From Pseudoalteromonas luteoviolacea (lineage in GTDB: Bacteria; Pseudomonadota; Gammaproteobacteria; Enterobacterales; Alteromonadaceae), in NCBI RefSeq assembly GCF_021654285.1, contig NZ_JAKFZS010000004.1, positions 186,001-250,000 on the forward strand: a DNA stretch of 64,000 nt, read 5' to 3'. Positions 1 to 7,775 of the stretch are shown here, in pieces. The notes beneath the pieces were generated by a model. That model ran no database searches. It worked only from the letters and a program-made list of their open reading frames with translations, and was not told where the DNA came from. Numbering within the stretch: position 1 is the stretch's first letter; the number at the start of each line of letters is the position of its first letter. Position numbers and translations under genes: made by a program.

Positions 1-2
1 CT

Positions 3-554
3 CAGCGGATCGTGAGTAATGAGTCATCTGAGATCATTCGCATGTTTAACACTGCATTTGATACGCTTACAGGCAATACATTAGATTTTTATCCAAGTGC
101 TCTACAGACTCAAATCGATGACATCAATGAATTTGTTTATGACTCGATAAATAACGGAGTATATCGCACAGGATTTGCCTCCAGCCAAGATGCTTATAAT
201 CAAGCGTATGACAAACTATTTGATGCGCTAGATAAAGTAGAAAATATTTTAAGCGAAAATAGGTACTTAGTTGGCGATACATTAACAGAAGCCGACTGGC
301 GTTTATTTACCACCTTGATAAGATTTGATGCGGTGTATGTTGGTCACTTTAAGTGTAATAAGCGTACAATTGAAAGCTACCCAAATTTATCTAATTACGT
401 CAGAGAATTATATCAATACCCAGGCGTCGCTGAGACAGTTGATTTTTATCACATTAAACGTCATTACTACTTCAGCCATACAATGATCAATCCAACGCAA
501 GTTGTGCCCAATGGACCGGATATTGATTACGCCCGCCCACATAATCGTGGCTGA
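3..554 (+). CDS. Glutathionyl-hydroquinone reductase (Xi-class GST), C-terminal part
   Basis: This is the 3' end of a gene that enters from the left edge. The frame is already open at base 3 and reads QRIV-SNESSEIIRMFN, the junction after the thioredoxin fold in YqjG-type enzymes, so the GTG at 12 is internal. The visible part is the all-helical C-terminal GST domain. Family hallmarks are TEADWRLFTTLIRFD, YVGHFKCN, YPNLSNYVRELYQ and a tail with HIKRHYYFSH and INPTQVVP. Xi-class enzymes reduce glutathionyl-hydroquinones in the cytoplasm; the catalytic Cys lies in the missing N-terminal part. A hairpin with a T-run follows the stop. The family call is firm; the substrate is inferred from the family. 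Confidence 0.9.
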   Translation, partial: QRIVSNESSEIIRMFNTAFDTLTGNTLDFYPSALQTQIDDINEFVYDSINNGVYRTGFASSQDAYNQAYDKLFDALDKVENILSENRYLVGDTLTEADWRLFTTLIRFDAVYVGHFKCNKRTIESYPNLSNYVRELYQYPGVAETVDFYHIKRHYYFSHTMINPTQVVPNGPDIDYARPHNRG

Positions 555-573
555 TAATTAAGTTAAGTACGAC

Positions 574-600
574 AAGAGCCAGAGATGGCTCTTTTTATTT
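574..600 (+). terminator. Rho-independent terminator after the GST gene
   Basis: A 7-bp stem, AAGAGCC/GGCTCTT (574-580 with 587-593) and a 6-nt loop, is followed by a T-rich stretch. It lies about 20 nt after the stop codon. Confidence 0.8.
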
Positions 601-854
601 TTACAAAGCAACTTTCCGATATGTTTAGAGTGCATATACTTTGTCTATGTGATGCGTAAAATCATGTGGTGCTTTGAGCGTTTTAATTAATGAAATATAG
701 CGACTATTTGGCGGTTAATCTCCCGCAAATTTTAATGTGCTTTTTGAAATAGTGATATTTAACGTTTTCTCGTTTAAGCATGAAATAATTAATAAATTGT
801 ATTTGTTTTTTAACATTGGAGGTGTAAATATAAAATTTCAAAAAAGGAGATTTT

Positions 855-2138
855 ATGAAATATTCAGTTGGTTTTATGATTTTATTGTCATCGGCAACAA
901 GTTTGGCATCAAATATTCATGTTTATGATAGTGGGTATCAGTCGAGCTATTTTTGTTTAACAAATCAGTTATTCAATGGGGTGCCCAAGTATTGTGGTGC
1001 GACAGGCACTTATACTCATAAACATATCCCAGTCGCGGTGGAAAAAAACAATAATCACTTTGAGGTGTTTTCTAATAACGAAAATGGCAACTTAGTCACT
1101 TATGTAGTGAAAAACTACAATCAAAAAGTAAAAGTGCATACTGAGAGCAATTGGAATGATCCACATACCAATGCGATAGTCGATATTGATAAAAACGGTT
1201 ATGTTTATGTGCAACTGTCTTCGCGTGGGCTTGGGCACAAATATCGAAGCGGGCACCTTTACAAATCAACAACCCCTTATGGCACTCAGTTTCAAAAGCT
1301 TAAAGGCTTGCCCAATCACGGTGACTTTAATCAGTCATACCCACAGTTACACTTAGACAATGCTTTAAACCGTCTTGCGGTATTCACCCGTTATGAATAT
1401 GCAGGGCAAAAGTCTGTACGGACACTGTGGTTTGATAATAATGGTCATGAATTTAAATTAGCCGAAGGCGGTCATTATGCGGTCAGTGATACTAATGATG
1501 ATGGGGCAATTTATGTAGCATATAACTATCACCCCAATTACAACCTAGATCGCCGCTCAAACATTCATGTGATTAAGTCTCATACTTTCAACCCAAACAC
1601 TTGGTACAACATTAAAGGCGAAAGGCTCACCTTGCCACTTGCTGAAAACGACTCCCGGACTTTGGTTTACGACTCAGAAGCCAATGGGACATATATTTAT
1701 GTGAAAGACATTGTTGCTGAAGAAGCAGGGACGGGGGGCGGTGTGCATGTTTTATTTACCGAAAGCACGTCTTTTGACCCGACTAAAGGGTCACGTTATG
1801 TGAAAGAGTTAGATATTCAATCTGCAAACAAAGTGGCAGTAAATACCATCACTGCGACCAATCATAATTACTCTGGCGCAACATACTTAACCAACCATTT
1901 TGGTTGGACGGTACACAGCATTTTAGTTAACGGTAATAATCACCAGCCATATTTTGGCGGTGATATACAGCTATATCAACGAGTGAATGGTCATTGGCAA
2001 TATAAAAATACCTATGCTGATGGCGGCAATTATACTTACATCAGAAAAGTAAGGGGTTCAGGTCACAAAGCGGTTGCTTCAAAAGGCGTAGGAGAAATAG
2101 ACAACGGAAATACGCAAATACGTATTGAGGTCAAATAG
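855..2138 (+). CDS. Secreted BNR-type beta-propeller protein, possible sulfated-polysaccharide lyase
   Basis: A 427-aa protein with an N-terminal Sec signal peptide (about 1-19, ending TSLAS). The start is set by a strong AAGGAGA ribosome site 5-9 nt upstream. The mature part is built of beta-rich repeats of the BNR type (IDKNGYVYVQL, TNDDGAIYVAYNY), with a histidine in DPHTNAIVDID (His104) and a SYPQLH segment. BNR_4-type seven-blade propellers with such His/Tyr positions occur in PL24/PL25 ulvan lyases and related secreted enzymes. That assignment is inference from motif style only. It could act outside the cell on algal polysaccharide, like the PL-like protein near 10.3-11.2 kb. A terminator follows. 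Confidence 0.55.
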   Translation: MKYSVGFMILLSSATSLASNIHVYDSGYQSSYFCLTNQLFNGVPKYCGATGTYTHKHIPVAVEKNNNHFEVFSNNENGNLVTYVVKNYNQKVKVHTESNWNDPHTNAIVDIDKNGYVYVQLSSRGLGHKYRSGHLYKSTTPYGTQFQKLKGLPNHGDFNQSYPQLHLDNALNRLAVFTRYEYAGQKSVRTLWFDNNGHEFKLAEGGHYAVSDTNDDGAIYVAYNYHPNYNLDRRSNIHVIKSHTFNPNTWYNIKGERLTLPLAENDSRTLVYDSEANGTYIYVKDIVAEEAGTGGGVHVLFTESTSFDPTKGSRYVKELDIQSANKVAVNTITATNHNYSGATYLTNHFGWTVHSILVNGNNHQPYFGGDIQLYQRVNGHWQYKNTYADGGNYTYIRKVRGSGHKAVASKGVGEIDNGNTQIRIEVK

Positions 2139-2196
2139 CTCAGATGTGAGTTAAGACGATATAGTTAATAAGGCGTATTGTATTAAGTGCGGTTTT

Positions 2197-2222
2197 TAAG
2201 GCACCTTGTAGGTGCCTTTTTT
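2197..2222 (+). terminator. Rho-independent terminator
   Basis: A 7-bp stem, GGCACCT/AGGTGCC (2200-2206 with 2210-2216), has a 3-nt loop and six Ts after it. It ends the BNR protein gene and separates it from the convergent small-protein cluster. Confidence 0.85.
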
Positions 2223-2294
2223 ATATCCAGCATCAAAGCTTTTTTGCGTCATTTCACAGTATATGGTGTAACTATTTAAATGTACGAAGCTTGT

Positions 2295-2600
2295 TTAAGC
2301 TTTGCAGATAAGAGCGATTTCTCTTTCTGTGAATAAATCAATTAAAGGGTAGAAACCATTATTACTTCCCCAAAGAGCGGCTTCAGCGGTGATCAATCCT
2401 AAATTCTGAGCATATAAGTTGTGTTCTCTTACTTGAGCCACTGTAAGTCTTGGGCCCATGGTACACCTTTTACCTATATTTAACATTGCTCTCTCAATAT
2501 ATTCGTCTAACGTGACTACAGAGCTTGCGTCGCTGTTGGCAGCTACCGAAGATGCGAGTGTTGACAGTATAGTAAGTAGTAATAGTGATGCTAACTTCAT
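2295..2600 (-). CDS. Small secreted two-cysteine protein, paralog A
   Basis: This 101-aa protein is the last gene of a minus-strand run of seven paralogs. It has a signal peptide (about 1-21, ending SVAAN) and a mature domain with KRC, LGLITAEAALWG, GFYPLIDLF and a terminal IALICKA. The two cysteines (in KRC and ICK) are shared by the whole family and could form one disulfide in the periplasm or outside the cell. Its ribosome site AAAGGAATAAAAT resembles that of the Hint-fused homolog at 55.6 kb. It lies 18 nt after paralog B and is probably co-transcribed. A is among the more divergent copies (an inserted SDASSVV stretch and no RI.WA motif). No known family was recognised and no function is assigned. 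Confidence 0.75.
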   Translation of the reverse strand: MKLASLLLLTILSTLASSVAANSDASSVVTLDEYIERAMLNIGKRCTMGPRLTVAQVREHNLYAQNLGLITAEAALWGSNNGFYPLIDLFTEREIALICKA

Positions 2601-2618
2601 ATTTTATTCCTTTCGATT

Positions 2619-2915
2619 TTATGGTCTACCAACAGAGCAGATTAATGTTACACGATTTTCAAAGGGGTTAATGACTGGATAGTAGCCAGTTGCTTTACCC
2701 CAATTTGCAGCTCGTGTGGTTATGAGCCCATTTTGTAATGCATAATCAATGTACATTCGCCAGTTAAGTGGGCCGTGAATGTTGCCCATGCATCGTCCAG
2801 GTGCTTGGCTATCAGCGTAGGCTTTTTGTTGATAGGTGCTTAAGTCCATGGCTGCAAAAGACTCAAATGAGAATAAAGAAAGCGCACTTACAATTGTAAA
2901 TACTTTAATATTCAT
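2619..2915 (-). CDS. Small secreted two-cysteine protein, paralog B
   Basis: A 98-aa member of the tandem family. The signal peptide ends near SFAAMD. The mature part has GRCMGN, the core LQNGLITTRAANWGKATGYY, then PVINPF, and ends LICSVGRP. Both family cysteines are present. The start is supported by an AAAAAGGAC ribosome site. It lies 88 nt after paralog C and 18 nt before A, all on the minus strand. The mature product would be about 77 residues. The function is unknown. The repeated secreted, disulfide-capable architecture suggests an extracellular effector, inhibitor or matrix component, but the sequence alone does not decide this. Confidence 0.8.
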   Translation of the reverse strand: MNIKVFTIVSALSLFSFESFAAMDLSTYQQKAYADSQAPGRCMGNIHGPLNWRMYIDYALQNGLITTRAANWGKATGYYPVINPFENRVTLICSVGRP

Positions 2916-3003
2916 AATAATGTCCTTTTTATAATTAAATTTAAGGTTTGGTTTATAAAGAAAGCGATATATGTAATGTCGTGTAACTTATAAGTTAGGT
3001 GTT

Positions 3004-3315
3004 TTAGGGGGTCCATTTACATACCAGAGTTACCTTGTAACTGAAAGGATCGATAATTGGATAGTATGTATTGGCTTTTGCCCAATTTGCGGCTCGCTCA
3101 GTTATGATGTTTCGATTGAGTGCGTAATTAATTCGAATTAAAACATCGTGATAAGTTAACGGAATACCGCCTATACATCCTCGATGAGGAAGCCCTTGGT
3201 GATACTCTGCATATCTCTTGTACTGTCCCAAATCCATCGCAGCATCGGAATTAAACGAAATCAGTGAAAGAGTAGATATTAGACTTACAGCAGCAAGTAT
3301 TTTTATAGACATCAT
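3004..3315 (-). CDS. Small secreted two-cysteine protein, paralog C
   Basis: A 103-aa family member that starts at a double Met after a TAAGGAAATT ribosome site. The signal peptide ends about NSDAAMD. The domain shows a shifted first cysteine (HRGCIGG rather than GRC), then VLIRINYALNRNIITERAAN, WAKANTYYPIIDPF and a terminal LVCKWTP. The WGK tryptophan is kept but the following Gly is Ala. It lies between paralogs D (48 nt upstream) and B (88 nt downstream). The family was not recognised; the protein is probably secreted and disulfide-bonded. Confidence 0.8.
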   Translation of the reverse strand: MMSIKILAAVSLISTLSLISFNSDAAMDLGQYKRYAEYHQGLPHRGCIGGIPLTYHDVLIRINYALNRNIITERAANWAKANTYYPIIDPFSYKVTLVCKWTP

Positions 3316-3363
3316 AATTTCCTTATAAATAGCATTGATTATCTTTGCGTGTATTTGAAGCGG

Positions 3364-3660
3364 CTATGTTAGGTCACCTTTGCAGACAGCAGCGACTTGA
3401 TTCGAAAACATGTCAACAATAGGGTAATAGCCATATGCTTTACCCCAATAGGAAGCCCGCTCCGTGATTAAACCTTGGCCAAGCGCCCAGTCAATACGCA
3501 GTTTGACTTGGTTATATGAGATAGGACTATATACACAGCGTCCTGGTATTTTGGCATCTTGTAATGCTCTGAATTCATACTGTTGCATATTTAAGGCGGC
3601 AAAGGAGTCAAAGGAGGCTATAGTCAAAAAACCAGTAAAAGCGACTGTTAACTTACGCAT
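3364..3660 (-). CDS. Small secreted two-cysteine protein, paralog D
   Basis: A 98-aa family member with a signal peptide ending SFAALN. The core is PGRCVYSPISYNQVKLRIDW, then LITERASYWGKAYGYYPIVD, MFSNQVAAVC and a short KGDLT tail. It is the closest free-standing relative of the Hint-fused protein at 55.6 kb (GRCVYQPI, RIDWA, NIAAVCK) and also resembles paralog F strongly (ITERASYWGKAY), pointing to fairly recent duplication. An AATAAGGAAATAATA leader carries the ribosome site. It sits mid-operon with short spacers on both sides. The function is unknown. Confidence 0.8.
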   Translation of the reverse strand: MRKLTVAFTGFLTIASFDSFAALNMQQYEFRALQDAKIPGRCVYSPISYNQVKLRIDWALGQGLITERASYWGKAYGYYPIVDMFSNQVAAVCKGDLT

Positions 3661-3699
3661 TATTATTTCCTTATTACTTGTTGAGTTAAGATGAAAAAA

Positions 3700-3993
3700 T
3701 TAGCTACGACCAGCGGAGCAAACTGCTGAAATTTCGCCAGTAAATATATCTATCACTGGGTAGAAACCAAATGTATTTCCCCATTCTGCAGCCCTAGCTG
3801 TAATGAGTCTGTTTTCATATGCCCAGTAATTGCGAGCGGTATAATTGTAGACAGGCGTCTGATATATACAGCGACCTTGCATTTGAGCATCAATGCTTGC
3901 ACGATGCTGAAAAGTCCAAATATCCATGGCAGCGTTCGCACTAAATGAACATGCAGAACTAACCATAGTGGTAATAAACAATAGTCTTTTCAT
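3700..3993 (-). CDS. Small secreted two-cysteine protein, paralog E
   Basis: The open frame extends upstream to 4026, but the start at 3993 (MKRLLFITTM) is preferred because AAAGG lies 6 nt upstream and it opens a proper signal peptide ending SANAAMD. The mature domain has GRCIYQTPVY, an ARNYWAYENRLITARAAEWG core, FGFYPVIDIF and ends AVCSAGRS. The RI.WA motif is altered to NYWAY. The longer form would overlap the end of paralog F. 97 aa in the preferred form. It belongs to the same tandem secreted family; function unknown. Confidence 0.75.
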   Translation of the reverse strand: MKRLLFITTMVSSACSFSANAAMDIWTFQHRASIDAQMQGRCIYQTPVYNYTARNYWAYENRLITARAAEWGNTFGFYPVIDIFTGEISAVCSAGRS

Positions 3994-4026
3994 ATATAGC
4001 CTTTTATATAAGTGCTTCAGGAGCAC

Positions 4027-4317
4027 CTATCCCCCTTTACAAATAGCGGTTATTTGATGTGAAAACATATCTATAACAGGGTAATACGCGTAGGCTTTTC
4101 CCCAGTACGATGCTCTTTCTGTTATCAGGCCTTGGTTATAAGCCCAATTTATACGAACTTTTACGTCTGAATATGACACCGGAATAGATGTACAGCGATT
4201 TCTTACTTGGCTGTCCAATCGAGCACGCTCTTCATAGTCCTCTATGGTGAACACATTATTTGCTTGATAAGAAGATGATGCGAGTGCGCTAACTAATGCG
4301 ATTGCATTGATCAACAT
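4027..4317 (-). CDS. Small secreted two-cysteine protein, paralog F
   Basis: This 96-aa protein is the first gene of the tight six-gene block F-E-D-C-B-A. The signal peptide is about 1-19. The mature domain has RNRCTSIPVSYSDVKVRINW, then LITERASYWGKAYAYYPVID, MFSHQITAIC and a KGG end. The free C-terminus therefore lies three residues after the second family cysteine, close to where the Hint domain begins in the fused homolog. An AAAGGAAATA ribosome site precedes the ATG. The 173-nt gap to paralog G probably carries the block promoter. Confidence 0.8.
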   Translation of the reverse strand: MLINAIALVSALASSSYQANNVFTIEDYEERARLDSQVRNRCTSIPVSYSDVKVRINWAYNQGLITERASYWGKAYAYYPVIDMFSHQITAICKGG

Positions 4318-4490
4318 ACTTATTTCCTTTGTGAGTGAGTTTATTGATGATGTCTAATTGTGAACACATGTATCGCATATAACCTTGTCTGTTTTATTGG
4401 CAAAAAATCGTCACAAAAGGTAAGTCGCGGGTTTGCAACGCCCGCCATTTTTGATTTACCAATTTATATGCGGACTTTGTATGTAATGCG

Positions 4491-4862
4491 CTAGTTGATA
4501 GAGGTAAAGGTATAAGGTCTGACTCTGCATGAAAGTACGACTTCCCAGCTAGATGTCTCAAAAAAATATCCTAGATATGGGTAGTACCCCTGTGATTTTG
4601 CCCAATCCGCAACAGGCTGTGTAATTTTCCCCATGTCAATGAGTTCATTAAGATACTCCGAAAAACTCATATTGTATCTAGGGTGGTAGCAGATGATGTA
4701 ATCAGGGTTTGCCTGGTCAAATTGCTCGCTCATTTGAATGAACTCACTTAAAGTGACAGCAGAATATGCACTGGAAGATATCAGCATAAAAACACTTGAT
4801 AAAATGATTGATTTAATCTGAGTGTCAATTAGGCTTTTTAGCGCTTTGCCTTTAAATTTCAT
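4491..4862 (-). CDS. Divergent member of the small secreted protein family, paralog G
   Basis: The frame is open to 4949, but the ATG at 4862 has an AAGGAAT ribosome site and gives a 123-aa protein with a long positively charged start and signal peptide (SSVFMLISSSAYS). The domain is recognisable but diverged: the first cysteine is in DYIICYHPRYN, then MGKITQPVADWAKSQGYYPY and VVLSCRVRP, with a longer tail (YTFTSIN). Two cysteines, the ADWAK tryptophan and GYYP are kept. It may be transcribed separately from the F-A block. No function is recognised. Confidence 0.65.
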   Translation of the reverse strand: MKFKGKALKSLIDTQIKSIILSSVFMLISSSAYSAVTLSEFIQMSEQFDQANPDYIICYHPRYNMSFSEYLNELIDMGKITQPVADWAKSQGYYPYLGYFFETSSWEVVLSCRVRPYTFTSIN

Positions 4863-5275
4863 GTCGATTCCTTGATTAAATAATATGGCTGATAACGAAT
4901 TTATTTTGTAAACCCTTTTAAAAAAGTAAGCTTTATAGCTTTTTGTCATGTATTTGACCTAGTTCAATCGCTTTTACTCTGATGAAAGAAGCCCTGTTTA
5001 TTTTTACTTACTTATATTTTACGATTTATGTTTTAACATTGTTTGAATATGTGATCAATAAGTAATCAAGTGTAAATTTTGCGTTTTTAAAATAACCTTC
5101 TAAATTAGCGGTTTATAATTTAATTAATTTTTTATTTGGAAAATCAGGCTATGTCATGGGGTTTGCGAGGATTGTAGGCTTATTACCATTAGACGATAGT
5201 TTTATTTTATTTATTAATGCGAGGTTTTTATTGTTTATAATAATTGATTGTTGTTTTTATATTTATAAATGAAGG
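4863..5275. other. AT-rich intergenic region without a recognisable gene
   Basis: This stretch between paralog G and the DUF819 gene is very AT-rich. It should hold the promoter of paralog G. No convincing coding frame, RNA or repeat was seen. Confidence 0.5.
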
Positions 5276-5303
5276 GTATGGTGAGAGTATACTCTCACCA
5301 TAC
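5276..5303. terminator. Perfect 28-bp palindrome after the DUF819 gene
   Basis: Bases 5276-5289 are the exact reverse complement of 5290-5303 (arms GTATGGTGAGAGTA/TACTCTCACCATAC). It lies 19 nt after the DUF819 stop on the minus strand. There is no T-run on the minus-strand exit side, so it is a probable transcript-end hairpin rather than a textbook terminator. Confidence 0.5.
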
Positions 5304-5321
5304 ATGTTTATTACGAAGTAA

Positions 5322-6485
5322 CTACATCGCTTGCAATAGCATCGCTACTCCAATACCTGCACCTGTACCAATAATTACGCCCATTAGCGCCATTAAAATT
5401 GCAACCGGAACCAGTGTTTGGCTGTAGGCCGCAGCAAGAACAGGTGAGGATGCCACACCCCCAATGTTAGCTAAAGATGCAATCCCGCAGGTGAAGAGAT
5501 CAAGTTTGAATATTTTTGCTATCACTGTGAGGATCACACCATGGATCAGCAGAATAACGAATCCAGCTAAAATGTATGCAGGCGCTTGAGTAAGCTCTGC
5601 AAAATCAGCATTTGCTGCGATCAGGCCAACCAAGGTATAAAGCAATACATTGGACAGCTGAGGTGAACCAGGTAATTTACCTAGCGGCGTCATTGCGCAA
5701 ATAACGCCAACAATAGTCACTATCATAATGCTCCACGTTGTGCTCGTCAGCACAGCATTATGAGGTAAAAGGCCAGAAATGTAGATGGCCAGCGCAGATA
5801 AGCCAAAAGCACTGCCTAGTAATAACATCATGTCTGGAAATGTCGTTTCTTTTCTGATTTTGTCATTGGAAAGCGTGAGCTTTTTTTGCAGCTCGTCAAG
5901 TGTACTGGTGTCTGCTTTTGTCCATGCATTAAACTTGTGAGCAAAAGGGACTAAGGCCAGTAAGAACATGATCCACATCGCATAATCAATAGAGTCTATG
6001 AGCAGTGTATACCCCATACCCGCATCATTTAGACCAAGCGATTGTTGCACGGCGACCATATTCTGTGTACCGCCAATCCAACTGCCAGCTAGCGCACCAA
6101 AAGTCAGTGCTGCATTATCATTTAAGTAACTTTGGAACAGGGCGAATGAGACGATGAAGCCCAGCACAATACTTAAGGTGGCAGCAAAAAAAGTGCCTAG
6201 TAATTTAGGGCCTAGTTTTACAATATCCCTTAAATCAGCCCTGAGTAACATCAAAAATATCATAGCAGGTAAGATAGCAGTCTTAACTTCGCCTCGTGCC
6301 TGTTTAACAGAGTCTGTCATTTCCCAGACGCCTAATGTTGACATGACCATAGCTGAAAAGTAGATAATAATGACCGCGGGGACATACTTAAAAAAAGGTC
6401 CATTTTTATATTTGTCTTCTCCCCAAATTACGATGCTGGAGACAAACATTAAGAATGCGATAAACGCAAAACCATCTTGGATCAT
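5322..6485 (-). CDS. DUF819 family integral membrane protein
   Basis: A 387-aa protein with about ten predicted membrane helices, the usual size for the DUF819 (YjcL-like) family of inner-membrane proteins. Typical features are the early helices, the motif LPAMIFLMLLRADLRDI, the segment GALAGSWIGGTQNMVAVQQS and the C-terminal ANIGGVASSPVLAAAYS repeat-like segment. The two gly-rich half-sites suggest a transporter of inverted-repeat architecture, but the substrate is not known for the family. GAGGAAAG precedes the ATG. It is a single gene, divergent from the XRE regulator at 6737. Confidence 0.85.
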   Translation of the reverse strand: MIQDGFAFIAFLMFVSSIVIWGEDKYKNGPFFKYVPAVIIIYFSAMVMSTLGVWEMTDSVKQARGEVKTAILPAMIFLMLLRADLRDIVKLGPKLLGTFFAATLSIVLGFIVSFALFQSYLNDNAALTFGALAGSWIGGTQNMVAVQQSLGLNDAGMGYTLLIDSIDYAMWIMFLLALVPFAHKFNAWTKADTSTLDELQKKLTLSNDKIRKETTFPDMMLLLGSAFGLSALAIYISGLLPHNAVLTSTTWSIMIVTIVGVICAMTPLGKLPGSPQLSNVLLYTLVGLIAANADFAELTQAPAYILAGFVILLIHGVILTVIAKIFKLDLFTCGIASLANIGGVASSPVLAAAYSQTLVPVAILMALMGVIIGTGAGIGVAMLLQAM

Positions 6486-6736
6486 ACTTTCCTCATTTTC
6501 TAATTATTATAAATTGCTCGCTATGCTAGCGGAATTTACCGAAAAAAACGACGCTAAATTTTAAATTTAGTTACAATTTTGTACTTTATAAGTTATCAAA
6601 AGTAACTGATAAATATGCTATTTTGCAGATGTCGTTGGTGAGTCGGGTCACTGTCGGGCATTAGTCGAGGTATTTTCTAGACCGTCATGTCATAGTTTCA
6701 ATCATTCTTCATACATTAAATACTCAAGGAAACAAG

Positions 6737-7183
6737 ATGATACTAAAGCAACTTCGATTAAGCCGAGGTTTATCTCAAGAGCAGCTAGCTCATATGTCGG
6801 GGCTAAATGTGCGGACTATTCAGCGAATTGAGGCTGGTGCTAACGCGAGTTTAGAGTCAAAAAAGTGCTTAGCCAGTGCCCTTGATGTCAGCATACAGAC
6901 GTTAGAACTTGAGGAATTGGCGATGACGAATAGCATGCAAAATTGGCGCGCGCTACCCATTGTACTTAAAGTCTGGTTTGTATTTAACTTTTTACAGGTA
7001 AGGCCTAAGCGCTGCACAGCGAACAGAGTTGTTTATTTAAGTCATACAACTGGCTTTTTATTTTGCGGGGTAGGTTTAGTTCATGAGGCTGCATTAGTGG
7101 GTGGCTTGATGCTTTTAGGCACCGCTTATCTGTTTTCATTCCTTAAGTGGCAAGGTGATAAATATGACATTTGGCGCAACTAA
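6737..7183 (+). CDS. XRE-type HTH regulator with membrane-associated tail
   Basis: 148 aa. Residues about 1-58 form a Cro/CI helix-turn-helix (LRLSRGLSQEQLAHMSGLNV then RTIQRIEAG). The C-terminal half has two hydrophobic segments (about 72-86 and 105-135) of the 2TM kind found behind such HTH domains in Alteromonadales. An AAGGAAAC ribosome site supports the start. The protein probably regulates transcription from the membrane surface. Its target is not apparent, though the divergent DUF819 gene is an obvious candidate. Confidence 0.8.
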   Translation: MILKQLRLSRGLSQEQLAHMSGLNVRTIQRIEAGANASLESKKCLASALDVSIQTLELEELAMTNSMQNWRALPIVLKVWFVFNFLQVRPKRCTANRVVYLSHTTGFLFCGVGLVHEAALVGGLMLLGTAYLFSFLKWQGDKYDIWRN

Positions 7184-7234
7184 CAGCGATTTTATCTCTT
7201 AAGAAAAAGCAGTGTAATGTAGAGTAAAGAAGGC

Positions 7235-7275
7235 ATTAATCACTGCGCATCTAGTTTAGATGCGCAGTGATTAAT
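7235..7275. terminator. 19-bp perfect inverted repeat at the end of the ars operon
   Basis: Bases 7235-7253 are the exact reverse complement of 7257-7275, leaving a 3-nt loop. The right arm begins 2 nt after the phosphatase stop codon on the minus strand. There is no clean T-tract on either side. It probably ends the ars transcript or protects its 3' end, and also shields it from the convergent XRE gene. Confidence 0.65.
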
Positions 7276-7277
7276 GA

Positions 7278-7766
7278 CTAAAATGTATTGAAAAATTGCA
7301 ACTGTGACGGATGTTTAAGGGCTTTTGGTCTAAGCGTTTGTACTTGCTGTAGGATGTCAGCGTGATCGTAACCAAGGCGTTTCATTAAAAGGCCAATCAC
7401 GAGCCCAGTTCTACCAGAACCCCCTTTGCAATGTACTGCCACTGTACCTTTACTTTCAAGGATAGAAAAAACTTCTTCGATGTGGTTATTAAATGCATTA
7501 ACAAAATCTTGATTAGGTTCATCATCATCAGGTAGTGGGAATTGCAACCATTTTACATCTTGCTCTTTGCACACTTGCGCTAAGCTCTGTGCATTATTTT
7601 TATGAAGCTCTCCGTCATACATCAGTGTAATAATTGCATCTGTTCCAGCGGCTTTAAGTTGAGCAACAGATTCGGTAACGGCGACATCTTTTGTACCTGG
7701 GCAAGGGGTGAAAATAAAGGTAGCACCACTATCCAGTGACAGCTTATCAAAAGGGTGAGTTTGCAT
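7278..7766 (-). CDS. Dual-specificity/tyrosine phosphatase in the ars operon
   Basis: A 162-aa cytoplasmic protein of the cysteine phosphatase fold. The signature is VHCKGGSGRTG, with the catalytic Cys113 and Arg119 of CX5R. An aspartate-rich loop (LPDDDEP, about 78-84) fits the general-acid position. It is the third gene of the operon, 9 nt after acr3. Phosphatases of this type recur next to ACR3 and ArsR genes in marine gammaproteobacteria. The specific substrate is not known; a role in arsenate handling is inferred from context only. Confidence 0.8.
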   Translation of the reverse strand: MQTHPFDKLSLDSGATFIFTPCPGTKDVAVTESVAQLKAAGTDAIITLMYDGELHKNNAQSLAQVCKEQDVKWLQFPLPDDDEPNQDFVNAFNNHIEEVFSILESKGTVAVHCKGGSGRTGLVIGLLMKRLGYDHADILQQVQTLRPKALKHPSQLQFFNTF

Positions 7767-7775
7767 AATTGCCTC

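Noticed and set aside
4427..4445. GCGGG/CCCGC hairpin between paralogs G and F as a terminator
   Set aside because: It is only 5 bp with a 9-nt loop and no T-run on the minus strand. Too weak to call.
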